A stretch of 32,930 nucleotides of DNA, taken from positions 1-32,930 of the forward strand of contig JAAYOI010000017.1 in NCBI GenBank assembly GCA_012520435.1. The letters run 5' to 3'. Both the position numbers and the translations under genes were made by a program. Origin of the DNA: Mollicutes bacterium (GTDB lineage: Bacteria; Bacillota_I; Bacilli_A; RF39; UBA660). Below, in pieces: positions 1 to 9,611 of this stretch (position 1 is its first letter; each line of letters begins with the position of its first letter). Below the pieces are notes generated by a model. The model saw only the letters and a list, made by a program, of their open reading frames with translations, did no database searches and had not been told where the DNA came from.

Positions 1-135
1 ATTGTCTATACATAAACAAATAGACTTAATTTATCAAAATTTTTAAAAATTGAGATATCTCAGTTCTTTTTGTTATGTTTATAATATCATATTTTTTCTT
101 ATTTGACAAAACTTAGATAATCATATTAATAACAG

Positions 136-165
136 TTGTTGTCTTAATTTAATTTATGATATAAT
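136..165 (+). promoter_or_regulatory. Putative sigma-A promoter upstream of scpA (TTGTTG-N18-TATAAT, extended -10 TGa)
   Basis: ttgttg at 136-141, tgaTATAAT with TATAAT at 160-165, followed by gggtgtgat Shine-Dalgarno and ATG at 188. Confidence 0.55.
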
Positions 166-187
166 GTTAATGCTTGGGTGTGATATC

Positions 188-916
188 ATGAATTATACAA
201 TAACAATTAATCAATTTGAAGGTCCTTTAGATTTGCTTTTACATTTAATTAAACAATCTAATTTAGATATATTTGAAATTAGTATTGAACAAATTACTAA
301 GCAATATTTAGATTATATTTTAGCAATGGAAAAATTAAATTTAAATATTGCTAGTGAATATTTGGTAATGGCAGCTGAACTTATGGAAATAAAATCTAAT
401 ACTTTATTACCTAATCAAAATAATGAAAATAATGATGAATATGAAGAAGATCCAAGAGAAAAATTAATTAATCGTCTTTTAGTATACAAACAATATAAAG
501 ATATAACATCTGCATTAAGACAATTGGAAGAAGAAAGACAACAATTTTATAGTAAAGAACCAAGTAATTTAACAGTTTTTTCTGATAATAAGGAACCAAT
601 AATTAATAATGATATTACTCTTAATGATTTAATTAATGCGTTTAATGAATTCTTAAAAAGAAAACAAGAAAATGGACCATTAGATACTACAATTACTAGA
701 AAAGAATTATCGGTTGCTATTCGTAGTAAGGAAATAAAAAAAATAATCAAAGAAAAGAAAAAAATAGAGTTTTTTGAATTATTTGAAGAATATACAAAAG
801 AGTATGTAATAGTAACGTTTTTATCTATTTTAGAATTAGCTAAAAAACAAGAAATAAATATTATTCAAGAAAATAATTTTCAAAAAATATATATAACAGC
901 CAAAGGATGTGAATAA
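188..916 (+). CDS. scpA: Segregation and condensation protein A
   Basis: MNYTITINQFEGPLDLLLHLIKQSNLDIFEISIEQITKQYLDYI is ScpA-like; immediately followed by scpB. The track start at 164 lies inside the -10 box; ATG at 188 has a gggtgtgat SD. Confidence 0.95.
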   Translation: MNYTITINQFEGPLDLLLHLIKQSNLDIFEISIEQITKQYLDYILAMEKLNLNIASEYLVMAAELMEIKSNTLLPNQNNENNDEYEEDPREKLINRLLVYKQYKDITSALRQLEEERQQFYSKEPSNLTVFSDNKEPIINNDITLNDLINAFNEFLKRKQENGPLDTTITRKELSVAIRSKEIKKIIKEKKKIEFFELFEEYTKEYVIVTFLSILELAKKQEINIIQENNFQKIYITAKGCE

Positions 917-917
917 A

Positions 918-1475
918 ATGAATTTAGTTGCAGTATTAGAAGGATTATTGTTTTTACGTGGTGATGAAGGTATAAGTTTATCAGAAATAAAAGCTATTTT
1001 AGATGTTAATGATGAAGAACTAAAACAAGTAATAGCAAGTTTAGAAACAGAATATGCAAAAGAAAATCATGGGGTTATGATTCAAAAATATGGTGAATAT
1101 TTAAAAATGGTTACTAAAAAAGAACATAAAGAATATTATCAAAAATTAATTGAAATAGATGAAAACTCTAATTTAAGTCAAGCAGCTTTAGAAACTTTAG
1201 TTATTATTGCTTATAATACACCAATTACAAGAATGGCAATTGATGAGATTAGAGGTGTTAGTAGTAGCCATATTATTCGTAAATTATTAAATCGTAATTT
1301 AATTCAAGAAGTAGGAAGATCTGATTCTCCAGGCAAACCAATTTTATATGGGATAACTCCTAAATTTCTTGATTATTTTGGAATTAATAGTGTAGATGAA
1401 TTACCTAAATTAGAAGAAATAGAAATGCCAGAAGAAAAGATAAATTTATTTGATTTACGTTATAAAGAAGAATAG
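918..1475 (+). CDS. scpB: Segregation and condensation protein B
   Basis: ScpB winged-helix sequence (LSQAALETLVIIAYNTPITRMAIDEIRGVSSSHIIRKLLNRNLIQEVGRSDSPGKPILYGIT); adjacent to scpA. ATG 918 preferred over GTG 909 because of SD aaggatgtg. Confidence 0.95.
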   Translation: MNLVAVLEGLLFLRGDEGISLSEIKAILDVNDEELKQVIASLETEYAKENHGVMIQKYGEYLKMVTKKEHKEYYQKLIEIDENSNLSQAALETLVIIAYNTPITRMAIDEIRGVSSSHIIRKLLNRNLIQEVGRSDSPGKPILYGITPKFLDYFGINSVDELPKLEEIEMPEEKINLFDLRYKEE

Positions 1476-1526
1476 TTATATAAAATTATTTTTCTAAAAT
1501 AATAATTTATGATATAATCTTTTTAT

Positions 1527-1612
1527 GCAGGAGTGGCGGAATGGTAGACGCGAAGGTCTCAAAAACCTTTGGTAGCAATACCATGTGGGTTCAAGTCCCA
1601 TCTCCTGTACCA
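1527..1612 (+). tRNA. tRNA-Leu (anticodon CAA), CCA encoded
   Basis: Acceptor GCAGGAG pairs CTCCTGT; anticodon stem-loop aaggt-ctCAAaa-acctt; long variable arm; T-arm gggTTCAAGTCCC; 3' ACCA. TATAAT at 1513-1518 upstream. Confidence 0.93.
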
Positions 1613-1643
1613 ATTATGAAATTAATATAATGTACATACATTC

Positions 1644-1676
1644 AAAACAATGCATAAGCGTTGTTTTTGATTTTTT
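1644..1676 (+). terminator. Intrinsic terminator after tRNA-Leu
   Basis: aaaacaatgc-ataa-gcgttgtttt stem (one G-U) followed by T-rich tail. Confidence 0.75.
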
Positions 1677-1762
1677 AAAATTTTAAGAAAATACAATTAT
1701 TATATAAAATAAAAATTGATAAATATTTAATAAAAAATTTTACATAATTATTTACACAACTG

Positions 1763-1794
1763 AAAAGAAAAAACATAATTTTTCTTTTTTTTTT
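1763..1794 (+). terminator. Possible second intrinsic terminator
   Basis: aaaagaaaaa-acataa-tttttctttt stem followed by a T run; the stem is very AT-rich, so weak. Confidence 0.4.
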
Positions 1795-1844
1795 ATTAAA
1801 TGTAAGATATACTATATATATAGAGAATAAAAGGGTGTGAGGAA

Positions 1845-3461
1845 ATGATATTAAGAAAACCATATGCTTTTTTTATCAAACATTTTAAGTTATTCCATAT
1901 CATCTTAACAATTTTAATAACTTATTTAATTTATCGTACTGGTTTATTATTATCATTTTTTAATGAATATATTGCAACCAGCCAAAGTGTTATTAATCAA
2001 GATTTAACGGGAAAGTTATTTAATACATATATGTTTATTTCCCCTTTTTTAATTATTCTTGGTTCAATAGTTATATTGTCAGTAATGATTTTGAAGAAAA
2101 AACCTATTTTATTTTATATAGTTCTTATTATTATTTATATCCTTATGATAGTTCTTTATAACTATATATATTCTGTTTTGGGTGCAATGGAAACCAACTT
2201 ATTGGATATTAGACAAGTTCGTTTAGCACGTGATATTTTAACTATTGGCTCAGTTGCTCAAGCATTTAGTGTTGTTATAACGTTTGTAAGAGCAACTGGT
2301 TTTGATATAAGAAAATTTAATTTTGGACAAGATTTGGCGCAATTAGATATTAAAGAAGAAGATCGTGAAGAATTTGAGTTTGAAGTAAGCCTTGATACTG
2401 ATAAATTACGTCGTAAATTACGTCGTAATTTTAGGTATTTAAAATATACCTATATAGAAAATAAGTTTTTAATTAATATTGGGATTTTATTATTTTTATC
2501 CACTATATGTTTTATTATTTATTTAAATTTAACAGTATATAATAAAGTATTTAATGAAATGGAAGCTTTTTTAACAACCGATTTTAGTGTTAGAATTAAT
2601 AAAAGTTTTTTAACTACTAAAGATTATAAAGGTAATGATATTGTTAATGATAATGAAACCTTAGTTGTTTTAGAAGTAGCTGTTAGAAATAATTTTTCTA
2701 AAGCTCAAAAATTAGATATTGCAAAAACGCAATTAGTTATTAATAATCAAGCTTTTTATCATGTTTATAGTTATCGTGATCGTTTATTTGATTTAGGAAA
2801 AGTTTATGAAGATCAATTATTACCTAATCAATTTACTAAATGGTTATTAGTATATAAAGTTCCTAAATTTTTAATATCTAATAATATGTATTTTAAATAT
2901 GTTGATAAGGTAAATGTTGTAAGTAGAAAATTAAATCCTAAAACGATTAGTGTTAGGTTAAATCCTAAAAATTTAGATGTTGTTAGTAAAACTAAGGAAT
3001 TTCAATTAGGAGAAACAATGGTATTAAATGATAGTATTTTAGGTAATGTAGAATTTAAAATTGATAAATATGAAATTAATGATGAATATCGTTTAACATA
3101 TAATTTTTGTGTTACTAAAGATGAATGTTATCCTTCTTATGAATATGTAAAACCTAATATTACTAATCGCTATGATATGGCTCTTATGTATTTAAATGGG
3201 AAAATGAAATGGGACGAAGAAATAGCCGTTAATCCAATTACTAATATTTATTCATTCATTAATAATTTTGGTGAATTAGTTTATGAAATTGATGATAAAA
3301 CTAAAGTTCAAAAAGTTGGTTTTAAACAAATTAATCCTGTTAAAGTAAAGGTTAAAGATGATTATTATATTGAAGTATTAGATGAAGTTAAAAAAGCTAA
3401 TAAAATTGCCCTAGTTTTTAACCTTCGTAATATTCAATATAAATATGTATTAAAAGTGTAA
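1845..3461 (+). CDS. Multi-TM membrane protein with large C-terminal probably extracytoplasmic domain
   Basis: Hydrophobic segments ~15-125 and ~205-225; central basic/acidic linker (DIKEEDREEFEFEVSLDTDKLRRKLRRNFR); C-terminal beta-rich region resembling DUF4352-type domains (inference). SD agggtgtgagg. Confidence 0.6.
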   Translation: MILRKPYAFFIKHFKLFHIILTILITYLIYRTGLLLSFFNEYIATSQSVINQDLTGKLFNTYMFISPFLIILGSIVILSVMILKKKPILFYIVLIIIYILMIVLYNYIYSVLGAMETNLLDIRQVRLARDILTIGSVAQAFSVVITFVRATGFDIRKFNFGQDLAQLDIKEEDREEFEFEVSLDTDKLRRKLRRNFRYLKYTYIENKFLINIGILLFLSTICFIIYLNLTVYNKVFNEMEAFLTTDFSVRINKSFLTTKDYKGNDIVNDNETLVVLEVAVRNNFSKAQKLDIAKTQLVINNQAFYHVYSYRDRLFDLGKVYEDQLLPNQFTKWLLVYKVPKFLISNNMYFKYVDKVNVVSRKLNPKTISVRLNPKNLDVVSKTKEFQLGETMVLNDSILGNVEFKIDKYEINDEYRLTYNFCVTKDECYPSYEYVKPNITNRYDMALMYLNGKMKWDEEIAVNPITNIYSFINNFGELVYEIDDKTKVQKVGFKQINPVKVKVKDDYYIEVLDEVKKANKIALVFNLRNIQYKYVLKV

Positions 3462-3475
3462 AGTAGCATTTAATT

Positions 3476-3505
3476 TTGTTTTTTTTCTATGTTTTGTGTT
3501 ATAAT
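3476..3505 (+). promoter_or_regulatory. Putative promoter with extended -10 (TTGTTT-N18-TATAAT)
   Basis: ttgttt 3476-3481, TGtTATAAT with TATAAT 3500-3505, just before ggagg SD and ATG 3524. Confidence 0.55.
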
Positions 3506-3523
3506 AATAAAATGGAGGATGAT

Positions 3524-4198
3524 ATGATGAGAAGAGCATATTTGTTCATATTGCTTGTAATATTAATTATATCATTCCCCATAAAAGTTAAAGCTTATTG
3601 TGATTATCAAGAATTATCAAGATTAAAAAATATAGCTTCTAATATCAATTATAAAATTGATTATATTGAAAAAGATAATAAGGTAGAATTTACAATAACT
3701 CTTGTTAATTTGCACCCCGAAATATATATTCGTGATGTATCTAATAATAAGTTTTATTATTATAGTGATGTTATAAAAGGTAAAAATGAATTAGTATTAA
3801 AAGGATATTCATCAGGTAAAACTATTCGCTATGACATTTATAATAATATAAAAGAGTTTTGTGATAGTGAAGTTTTATTAAGTAAATATGTAACATTGCC
3901 ACCATATAACCCTTATTATAAGGATCCTATATGTAGTGGTGCTGAAGAATATAAATTATGTCAAAAATGGATTAATATGAATATGAATTATAACAATTTT
4001 AAGAAAGAAGTAGAAAATTATAAAATAATGAAAGATAAAAAACCAATTGAAGAACCAGTTGATGAACAACCTAAAGATATCAATATTATTTTAGGATTTT
4101 ATATGAAGTATTATATATATATATTAAGTTCAATTATAATTGGTTGTTTAGTATGGATTTATTTTTTGAGAAAGAAAGATAACCTTGATTTTTCATAG
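3524..4198 (+). CDS. Exported protein with signal peptide and C-terminal TM anchor
   Basis: MMRRAYLFILLVILIISFPIKVKA signal peptide; C-terminal YIYILSSIIIGCLVWIYFLRKK anchor; SD ggagg at 3514-3518. Confidence 0.7.
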   Translation: MMRRAYLFILLVILIISFPIKVKAYCDYQELSRLKNIASNINYKIDYIEKDNKVEFTITLVNLHPEIYIRDVSNNKFYYYSDVIKGKNELVLKGYSSGKTIRYDIYNNIKEFCDSEVLLSKYVTLPPYNPYYKDPICSGAEEYKLCQKWINMNMNYNNFKKEVENYKIMKDKKPIEEPVDEQPKDINIILGFYMKYYIYILSSIIIGCLVWIYFLRKKDNLDFS

Positions 4199-4209
4199 GA
4201 GGTATGATT

Positions 4210-7167
4210 GTGAAATACAAATTGTTTTTATTATTTGCATTAATTAGTGCAGTTTGTCTTATACCACGTGTTTGGGCTGATGATACAAAGATCGATACTG
4301 GAATTGGTAGTGGTTCAGGAGCTGTTTTTAAAGAATGTGAGGGAACACTTTGTTATTACATTAGAATACCATCAGATAGTAGTGAGATACGACAACGTGT
4401 AAGTGGATTTCGTATTTCAGTTGTAGATTCAGAAGGAAACCGTGTAACAGGAACTAAAAGTTTTGATATGATTCGTTCAAGTGCACAACAAAATGAATTA
4501 ACATCATCAAAAGTTTCTTATAAATTTTTTAAAGAAAAAAGAACTAAACTAGAGATTATTAGTCAAAAGCCAGGTAAAAGTCTTTATACAGCAAAAGCAG
4601 GTAATAAATATGTGGATTTGTTCGTTGATACGGACATACCAAATTATATGGATGAAAATGCCGATCCTAATGGTGTACATAAATATTTTACTGAAACAAT
4701 TGGTAGAAGTGATTCTAAAAAAGAAAAATTTAAAAAATGGTTATTTGAAAGAGCTAATTACGATTATGAGAAAAATAAAAAAGCTAATCATTTCTTGATG
4801 GTTGAACCATTAGCATTTTTAAGACTTACAAAAAAAGCAAATAAAGATGATGAAGCCGGAGAAGTTCATTATTATTTTGGAACAGTTACTGAAGTTGCAT
4901 ATATGGTTAAAAAAGATGGTTTTTCATTATGGCATGCAGACTGTAAAGAAAAAACAAAAGATCAAACAAAATATGTTACAGGTATTTTTGGTAGACTTTT
5001 TCCATTTTCTATATATACTAAAAAATCAATAATAGATGGAGAATTGAAAACAGTAATAGCAGGTTTAGCAGCAGTTGATGAATGGGCCGCTCAAAATGAT
5101 GAGTTTGTTGGAAATCCATCTGGTAAAGGATTAAAATGTGCTTCTAATGAAATCTTAACAACAAATGGAGTAGCGGCTGGACCAGTTTGGTTAAGAGATC
5201 TTTTTGACCCTTGTGAAGGTGCTGATCCAATTAAGGATTATCTATTGTTCCCACCTTATTCTGTTCCTGGTTGTTGTAATTATGAAAATAAAAAAACTGG
5301 AGAACAACCATATAAAGATCTTGAAATATGTAAATCTCTTATTCCTTCTCCTTGTAGTCCGTCAGTCAACTGCCCTAATAGTTGTTTTGACAGTAAGCGA
5401 GGTAAAGGAACTATTAAGGATAGTGAAAATTGGGAAGAATGTTTTTTTGATGATAAGCAAACACCAGAAGTTTCAAATAGATTTTGTAAAGTTTATTGTC
5501 GTGAAACCATAACTTATCAATTTCCTATTGGTGGCTTTACTGTTAAAGCGGGATCACATTTTACTGTAGGTGTAGAATATGAGGGTATAGTTCATTGGAG
5601 TCCTGTAAATTTTGTGGGGAATAAAGAATGTCAAACACAATATATTAATTGGCAGTCTTTTAAAAGTCAGTGGGAAGATGCTAATAGAAAAGTTGCAGAT
5701 AAATGGGATGAATATCAGGTTGCTAGATTAAGGCGATTAGCATTAGAAAATGTTACGTCCAAAAAAGATTATAGTTCTTGTGATTGTATAAATTATGATT
5801 ATATTGATGGTCGTAAGATTGATTGTTGCAAAGATGCTGAAAGAATATGCGAAGAGTATGAATGTAAACTAAAAAATAAAGATGATCCAAACATATGTGA
5901 TGAATATGATAAAGATAATTGTAAAAAGTATAAATATCAATGTAAAACTGGAAGAAAAGATAACACCAGAGAAACAGCATACTTTCCTGATAACAATATT
6001 TTAAATGATAAGGTTTATGGACCTATAACAGGTTTAAAATCTTATTATTGTAGAAGTGTGCCTCTTCAACAATATAAAAATGATGAAATCAATAAAAAAA
6101 ATGCCTATAATCAAGCACTTAATTATCGTAATTCGTTAGAAACTGAAATAAACCAATGTAGTGATTGGAAAATCAATAACTATGATAAAGAATTTTCACC
6201 AATAATTAAATTTTATTATGAAGAACCATTTTATAAAATAGGTGAATTTGAACTTAATAAGGAAATGAATGAAACAAGACAATCATATTATTATCAAGGA
6301 AAAATATATTCTTCATCAAGTTACACTATGTCACTAAATAATAAATATGTATGTGATGATTCAGGGAGTGATAATTCAGGGAAAAAATGTACAACTACTA
6401 AAATGATATTCCCAATAAATGATAAGGTAGAAAAAAGTGTTACAATACAATACGATTATAAATTACCAAATAATTTTTATCGTTTTGTTGCAAAAAAATC
6501 TGGTAAATCTATTAGTGAATCAGAACTTTATAAATATAGTCCTAAACAATATAAAGACATTGGACATTCTAATTTACCAGTTCATTATAATAGACCAAAT
6601 GGTAAATATGATATAAAATTAATTATTGAATCTTTGGGAAATAATAATAAATTTAAAGACTATATAAAAAATAATAAATGCAGTAATAGATATGACTGTC
6701 AGTATCAGGTTAATAATGAATTTATGATAATTAGAACTCCTCCTAATGGTTCAAATCCAGAAGGTATTAATCTTGTTTTCCGTGTTGTTTCGTTATCTAA
6801 TCCATTCCCTGGAAAATATGGTACTGGTAGAAATGTCGGTAAAAATTGGAAAGGAAATGAAACAATTATTACAAAAAATAGAAATCTTAATATTCCAGAA
6901 CGTATTTATTTTGATCGAAAACCAATGTATGAAATAACATTAACACCTTCTAGTATAAGCGAAATTAGAAGATATAACCGTACCCGAAATAATTATGATG
7001 GTTATGCTGATTTTGAATTAACCTGTGAAGATAATACAGGACAAAAATGTAGAAGTGATTTTATAAAGAAATTTACAATTGAACACCCAATATTTAATAC
7101 CAATTCATGTGGTATGTACATTTATGATTGGAATAAATGTGCTAATGATGATAGGGGAGTGAAATAA
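4210..7167 (+). CDS. Large cysteine-rich secreted protein (candidate adhesin/substrate)
   Basis: Signal peptide KYKLFLLFALISAVCLIPRVWA; about 34 Cys after it by hand count, many in CC or CxC-type clusters; no TM or LPXTG seen at the C-terminus. GTG 4210 preferred because the SD is 1 nt from ATG 4204. Confidence 0.75.
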   Translation: MKYKLFLLFALISAVCLIPRVWADDTKIDTGIGSGSGAVFKECEGTLCYYIRIPSDSSEIRQRVSGFRISVVDSEGNRVTGTKSFDMIRSSAQQNELTSSKVSYKFFKEKRTKLEIISQKPGKSLYTAKAGNKYVDLFVDTDIPNYMDENADPNGVHKYFTETIGRSDSKKEKFKKWLFERANYDYEKNKKANHFLMVEPLAFLRLTKKANKDDEAGEVHYYFGTVTEVAYMVKKDGFSLWHADCKEKTKDQTKYVTGIFGRLFPFSIYTKKSIIDGELKTVIAGLAAVDEWAAQNDEFVGNPSGKGLKCASNEILTTNGVAAGPVWLRDLFDPCEGADPIKDYLLFPPYSVPGCCNYENKKTGEQPYKDLEICKSLIPSPCSPSVNCPNSCFDSKRGKGTIKDSENWEECFFDDKQTPEVSNRFCKVYCRETITYQFPIGGFTVKAGSHFTVGVEYEGIVHWSPVNFVGNKECQTQYINWQSFKSQWEDANRKVADKWDEYQVARLRRLALENVTSKKDYSSCDCINYDYIDGRKIDCCKDAERICEEYECKLKNKDDPNICDEYDKDNCKKYKYQCKTGRKDNTRETAYFPDNNILNDKVYGPITGLKSYYCRSVPLQQYKNDEINKKNAYNQALNYRNSLETEINQCSDWKINNYDKEFSPIIKFYYEEPFYKIGEFELNKEMNETRQSYYYQGKIYSSSSYTMSLNNKYVCDDSGSDNSGKKCTTTKMIFPINDKVEKSVTIQYDYKLPNNFYRFVAKKSGKSISESELYKYSPKQYKDIGHSNLPVHYNRPNGKYDIKLIIESLGNNNKFKDYIKNNKCSNRYDCQYQVNNEFMIIRTPPNGSNPEGINLVFRVVSLSNPFPGKYGTGRNVGKNWKGNETIITKNRNLNIPERIYFDRKPMYEITLTPSSISEIRRYNRTRNNYDGYADFELTCEDNTGQKCRSDFIKKFTIEHPIFNTNSCGMYIYDWNKCANDDRGVK

Positions 7168-7571
7168 TGAAAGAGTCTTTTTGGGCGATATTAATTGTTA
7201 TGATAGGATTAGTTTCTATAACATTTGTATATTTTTTCCAAAATTTAACTAATACTGATGAACATAATTATCATTTATTAAAAGAAACAACTGAAGCAGC
7301 TATGTTTGATGCGCTTGATTTGGCAGCTTATCGTGAAAGTGAAACAATTAGAATTGATCGTGAAAAATTTGTAGAAAATTTTGTTAGAAGATTTGCTGAA
7401 AGTGCTAGTCTAACACAAAATTATAAAATAAAAATTTATGATGTTAATGAATCTCCGCCTAAAGTTAGTTTAGAAGTTTCAAGTGTTCATGCAGGGGCTG
7501 TAACAGATACAGAATTTGTTGAATTTGATATTGTTAATCGTATTGATGCAATATTAGAAACGCCATATTAG
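7167..7571 (+). CDS. Small single-TM pilin-like/TadE-like protein
   Basis: MKESFWAILIVMIGLVSITFVYFF N-terminal TM followed by a short ectodomain; start overlaps the previous stop; sits upstream of CpaB. Confidence 0.55.
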   Translation: MKESFWAILIVMIGLVSITFVYFFQNLTNTDEHNYHLLKETTEAAMFDALDLAAYRESETIRIDREKFVENFVRRFAESASLTQNYKIKIYDVNESPPKVSLEVSSVHAGAVTDTEFVEFDIVNRIDAILETPY

Positions 7572-7586
7572 AAAGGAGAAAAATAA

Positions 7587-8429
7587 ATGAATAAAAATAA
7601 TTTTATAATGGCATTGAAAAGATTTATAAAAAATAAAAATACGGTAACAATTTTGGGGCTTTTTGCAATTGTTGGTATTTTATATTGGGGTTATAATTAT
7701 CAAATAAATAAACAAGTAAATCCAATTAGAAATATCCCAGTTGCTAAAGTAACAATCCAGCCTCGAACTTTGATTACAGCTGATATGATTGAATATGTTG
7801 ATATTCCACCTATTTTAATGCGTGAGAGGATTATTTTAAGTGAATCACGTATTATAGGCAAATATTCAAATTATAATACAGTTATACCAGCTGGGAGTTT
7901 ATTTTACGAAGATGTTGTAGTTGATAGGGAAGATTTACCAGATGCTTCTTTTGTTAAAGTAAAAGAAGGTGATGTTGTTTATAATTTTCCAGTAACTATG
8001 GAATCAACCTATGGTAATTCTATTTTCCCAGGTAATAAAATTGATATATATATGAAGGCGGAAAATAGTGTAGGACAAATAATGGTAGGAAAATTAATTG
8101 AAAATATTGAAGTTATTGATGTTAAAGATAGTAGCGGAAGACACGTTTTTGAAAACACAGAAGAAAGAAGAACACCAGCCTTCTTGATTTTTGGTCTTCC
8201 ACCTGAAATAAATATTTTATTAAGAAAAGCTAGTTATATGTCAAGATTTGCAGTTGAATTATTCCCAGTTCCTCATGGTGGAACTGCACCAGTTGAAGGG
8301 GATATTCAAGTTACTTCTCAAAACTTAAAAGATTTTATAAATGCTAATACTGTACCAAATGACGATCTTGTAGAACAAACACCACAAGAAGAAACAAATG
8401 AAGAAACAAACGAGCAAACTAACGAGTAG
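7587..8429 (+). CDS. CpaB/RcpC-like SAF-domain pilus assembly protein
   Basis: N-terminal TM, then PVAKVTIQPRTLITADMIEYVDIPP...GKYSNYNTVIPAGSLFYEDVV (SAF pattern); adjacent to TadA. Confidence 0.8.
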   Translation: MNKNNFIMALKRFIKNKNTVTILGLFAIVGILYWGYNYQINKQVNPIRNIPVAKVTIQPRTLITADMIEYVDIPPILMRERIILSESRIIGKYSNYNTVIPAGSLFYEDVVVDREDLPDASFVKVKEGDVVYNFPVTMESTYGNSIFPGNKIDIYMKAENSVGQIMVGKLIENIEVIDVKDSSGRHVFENTEERRTPAFLIFGLPPEINILLRKASYMSRFAVELFPVPHGGTAPVEGDIQVTSQNLKDFINANTVPNDDLVEQTPQEETNEETNEQTNE

Positions 8430-8447
8430 TAGAAAGGGGTTGTAAGC

Positions 8448-9599
8448 ATGAATGATACTTTGTTTGCCCAAATTGATTTTGGACCGTTAAGAGAATATTT
8501 AGAAAATGATGATATTACCGATATTTCTTATAGTAATGGTGGGCAAATATGGCTTAAAACCCTATCTAAAGGAATTTATCGTATTGAAAACCCAGCTGTT
8601 AGTAATGCATTCATGGAAAAATTAGCCTTTCAGTGTGCTAATGTTATGGGGAAGAGTTTTAATATGGCGTCTCCTTTTCTAGATGCTGAAAGTACCGAAT
8701 TACGTCTTAATTTTGTCCATGATTCAATAGCTCGTAACGGAATTGCGGTTGTTATTCGTAAAACACCAGCTAAAATTCGTCTCGAAAAAGACAAAATTAT
8801 TGATGATAAGTATATTACTTTAGATATTCATGATTTTTTAGTTAAATGTGTTGAAGGACATTGTAATATTATTGTTTGTGGAGAAACAGGTTCTGGTAAA
8901 ACCGAATTTGTAAAATATTTAGCTTCTAAAACAAAAGAAAATGAAAAAATAATTACAGTTGAAGATACACTTGAACTGCATTTAGATCGTATTTTTCCAC
9001 ATCGTGATATAGTGGCTATGAAAACTAATAATATTGCATCATATTCTGATGTATTAGTTACATGTATGCGTCAAAATCCTAAGTGGATATTACTTTCCGA
9101 AGTTAGAAGTGCGGAAGCCGTTTTAGCAGTTCGTAACTCTATATCTTCAGGACACTATATATTATCGACAATTCATGCTGATAAAGCCGCTTCAATTCCT
9201 CATCGTATGTATAGCTTGTTGGAAACAAATCAAGATATTGAACAATTTTTAAGGTCAATTTATCGTTATATTCAATTAGGAATATATATTCGAGCTTATC
9301 AGGATAAGGCAACAAAACGTTTTGTTCGTGAAATTGCGGAAGTAACAGAGTTTTATGTTACTGAGAATAATGAAACAAAATATAATACTATTTATAAGAA
9401 GTTTTCTAATGGTCGTGTTATTCAAAGAAGACCAAGTAAATACTTATTTGAATATTTAGAAATTCAAGGAGTAGAAATAGATAAGGATATTATTAAACCA
9501 ATAGGTGAGGAAAATAATGAAACGGAAAATGATAATGAAAATATTTTCCAACAACCTGTTAATTCATCAACAGAAAAAATTGAATTGTTGTTTGAATAA
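8448..9599 (+). CDS. TadA/VirB11-family secretion ATPase
   Basis: Walker A CGETGSGKTEF, ITVEDTLEL, RQNPKWILLSEVRSAEA, STIHAD. Confidence 0.93.
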   Translation: MNDTLFAQIDFGPLREYLENDDITDISYSNGGQIWLKTLSKGIYRIENPAVSNAFMEKLAFQCANVMGKSFNMASPFLDAESTELRLNFVHDSIARNGIAVVIRKTPAKIRLEKDKIIDDKYITLDIHDFLVKCVEGHCNIIVCGETGSGKTEFVKYLASKTKENEKIITVEDTLELHLDRIFPHRDIVAMKTNNIASYSDVLVTCMRQNPKWILLSEVRSAEAVLAVRNSISSGHYILSTIHADKAASIPHRMYSLLETNQDIEQFLRSIYRYIQLGIYIRAYQDKATKRFVREIAEVTEFYVTENNETKYNTIYKKFSNGRVIQRRPSKYLFEYLEIQGVEIDKDIIKPIGEENNETENDNENIFQQPVNSSTEKIELLFE

Positions 9600-9611
9600 A
9601 GGAGGGGTAAA

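Noticed and set aside
1-135. AT-rich left edge as a possible RNA gene or regulatory element
   Set aside because: No convincing structure or conserved motif could be identified by eye.
4610-5512. Alternative-frame plus-strand ORFs at 4610, 4847 and 5204 inside the large secreted-protein gene
   Set aside because: Out of frame within a convincing long ORF; Lys/Ile-rich artefacts.
5753-5980. Antisense ORF (75 aa) in the cysteine-rich gene
   Set aside because: Composition (His/Tyr/Leu-rich) is what the complement of an AT-rich Cys/Asp/Lys coding region yields; no SD.
8387-8429. Short repeat EETNEETNEQTNE at the CpaB-like C-terminus
   Set aside because: Simple low-complexity tail; no evidence for function.
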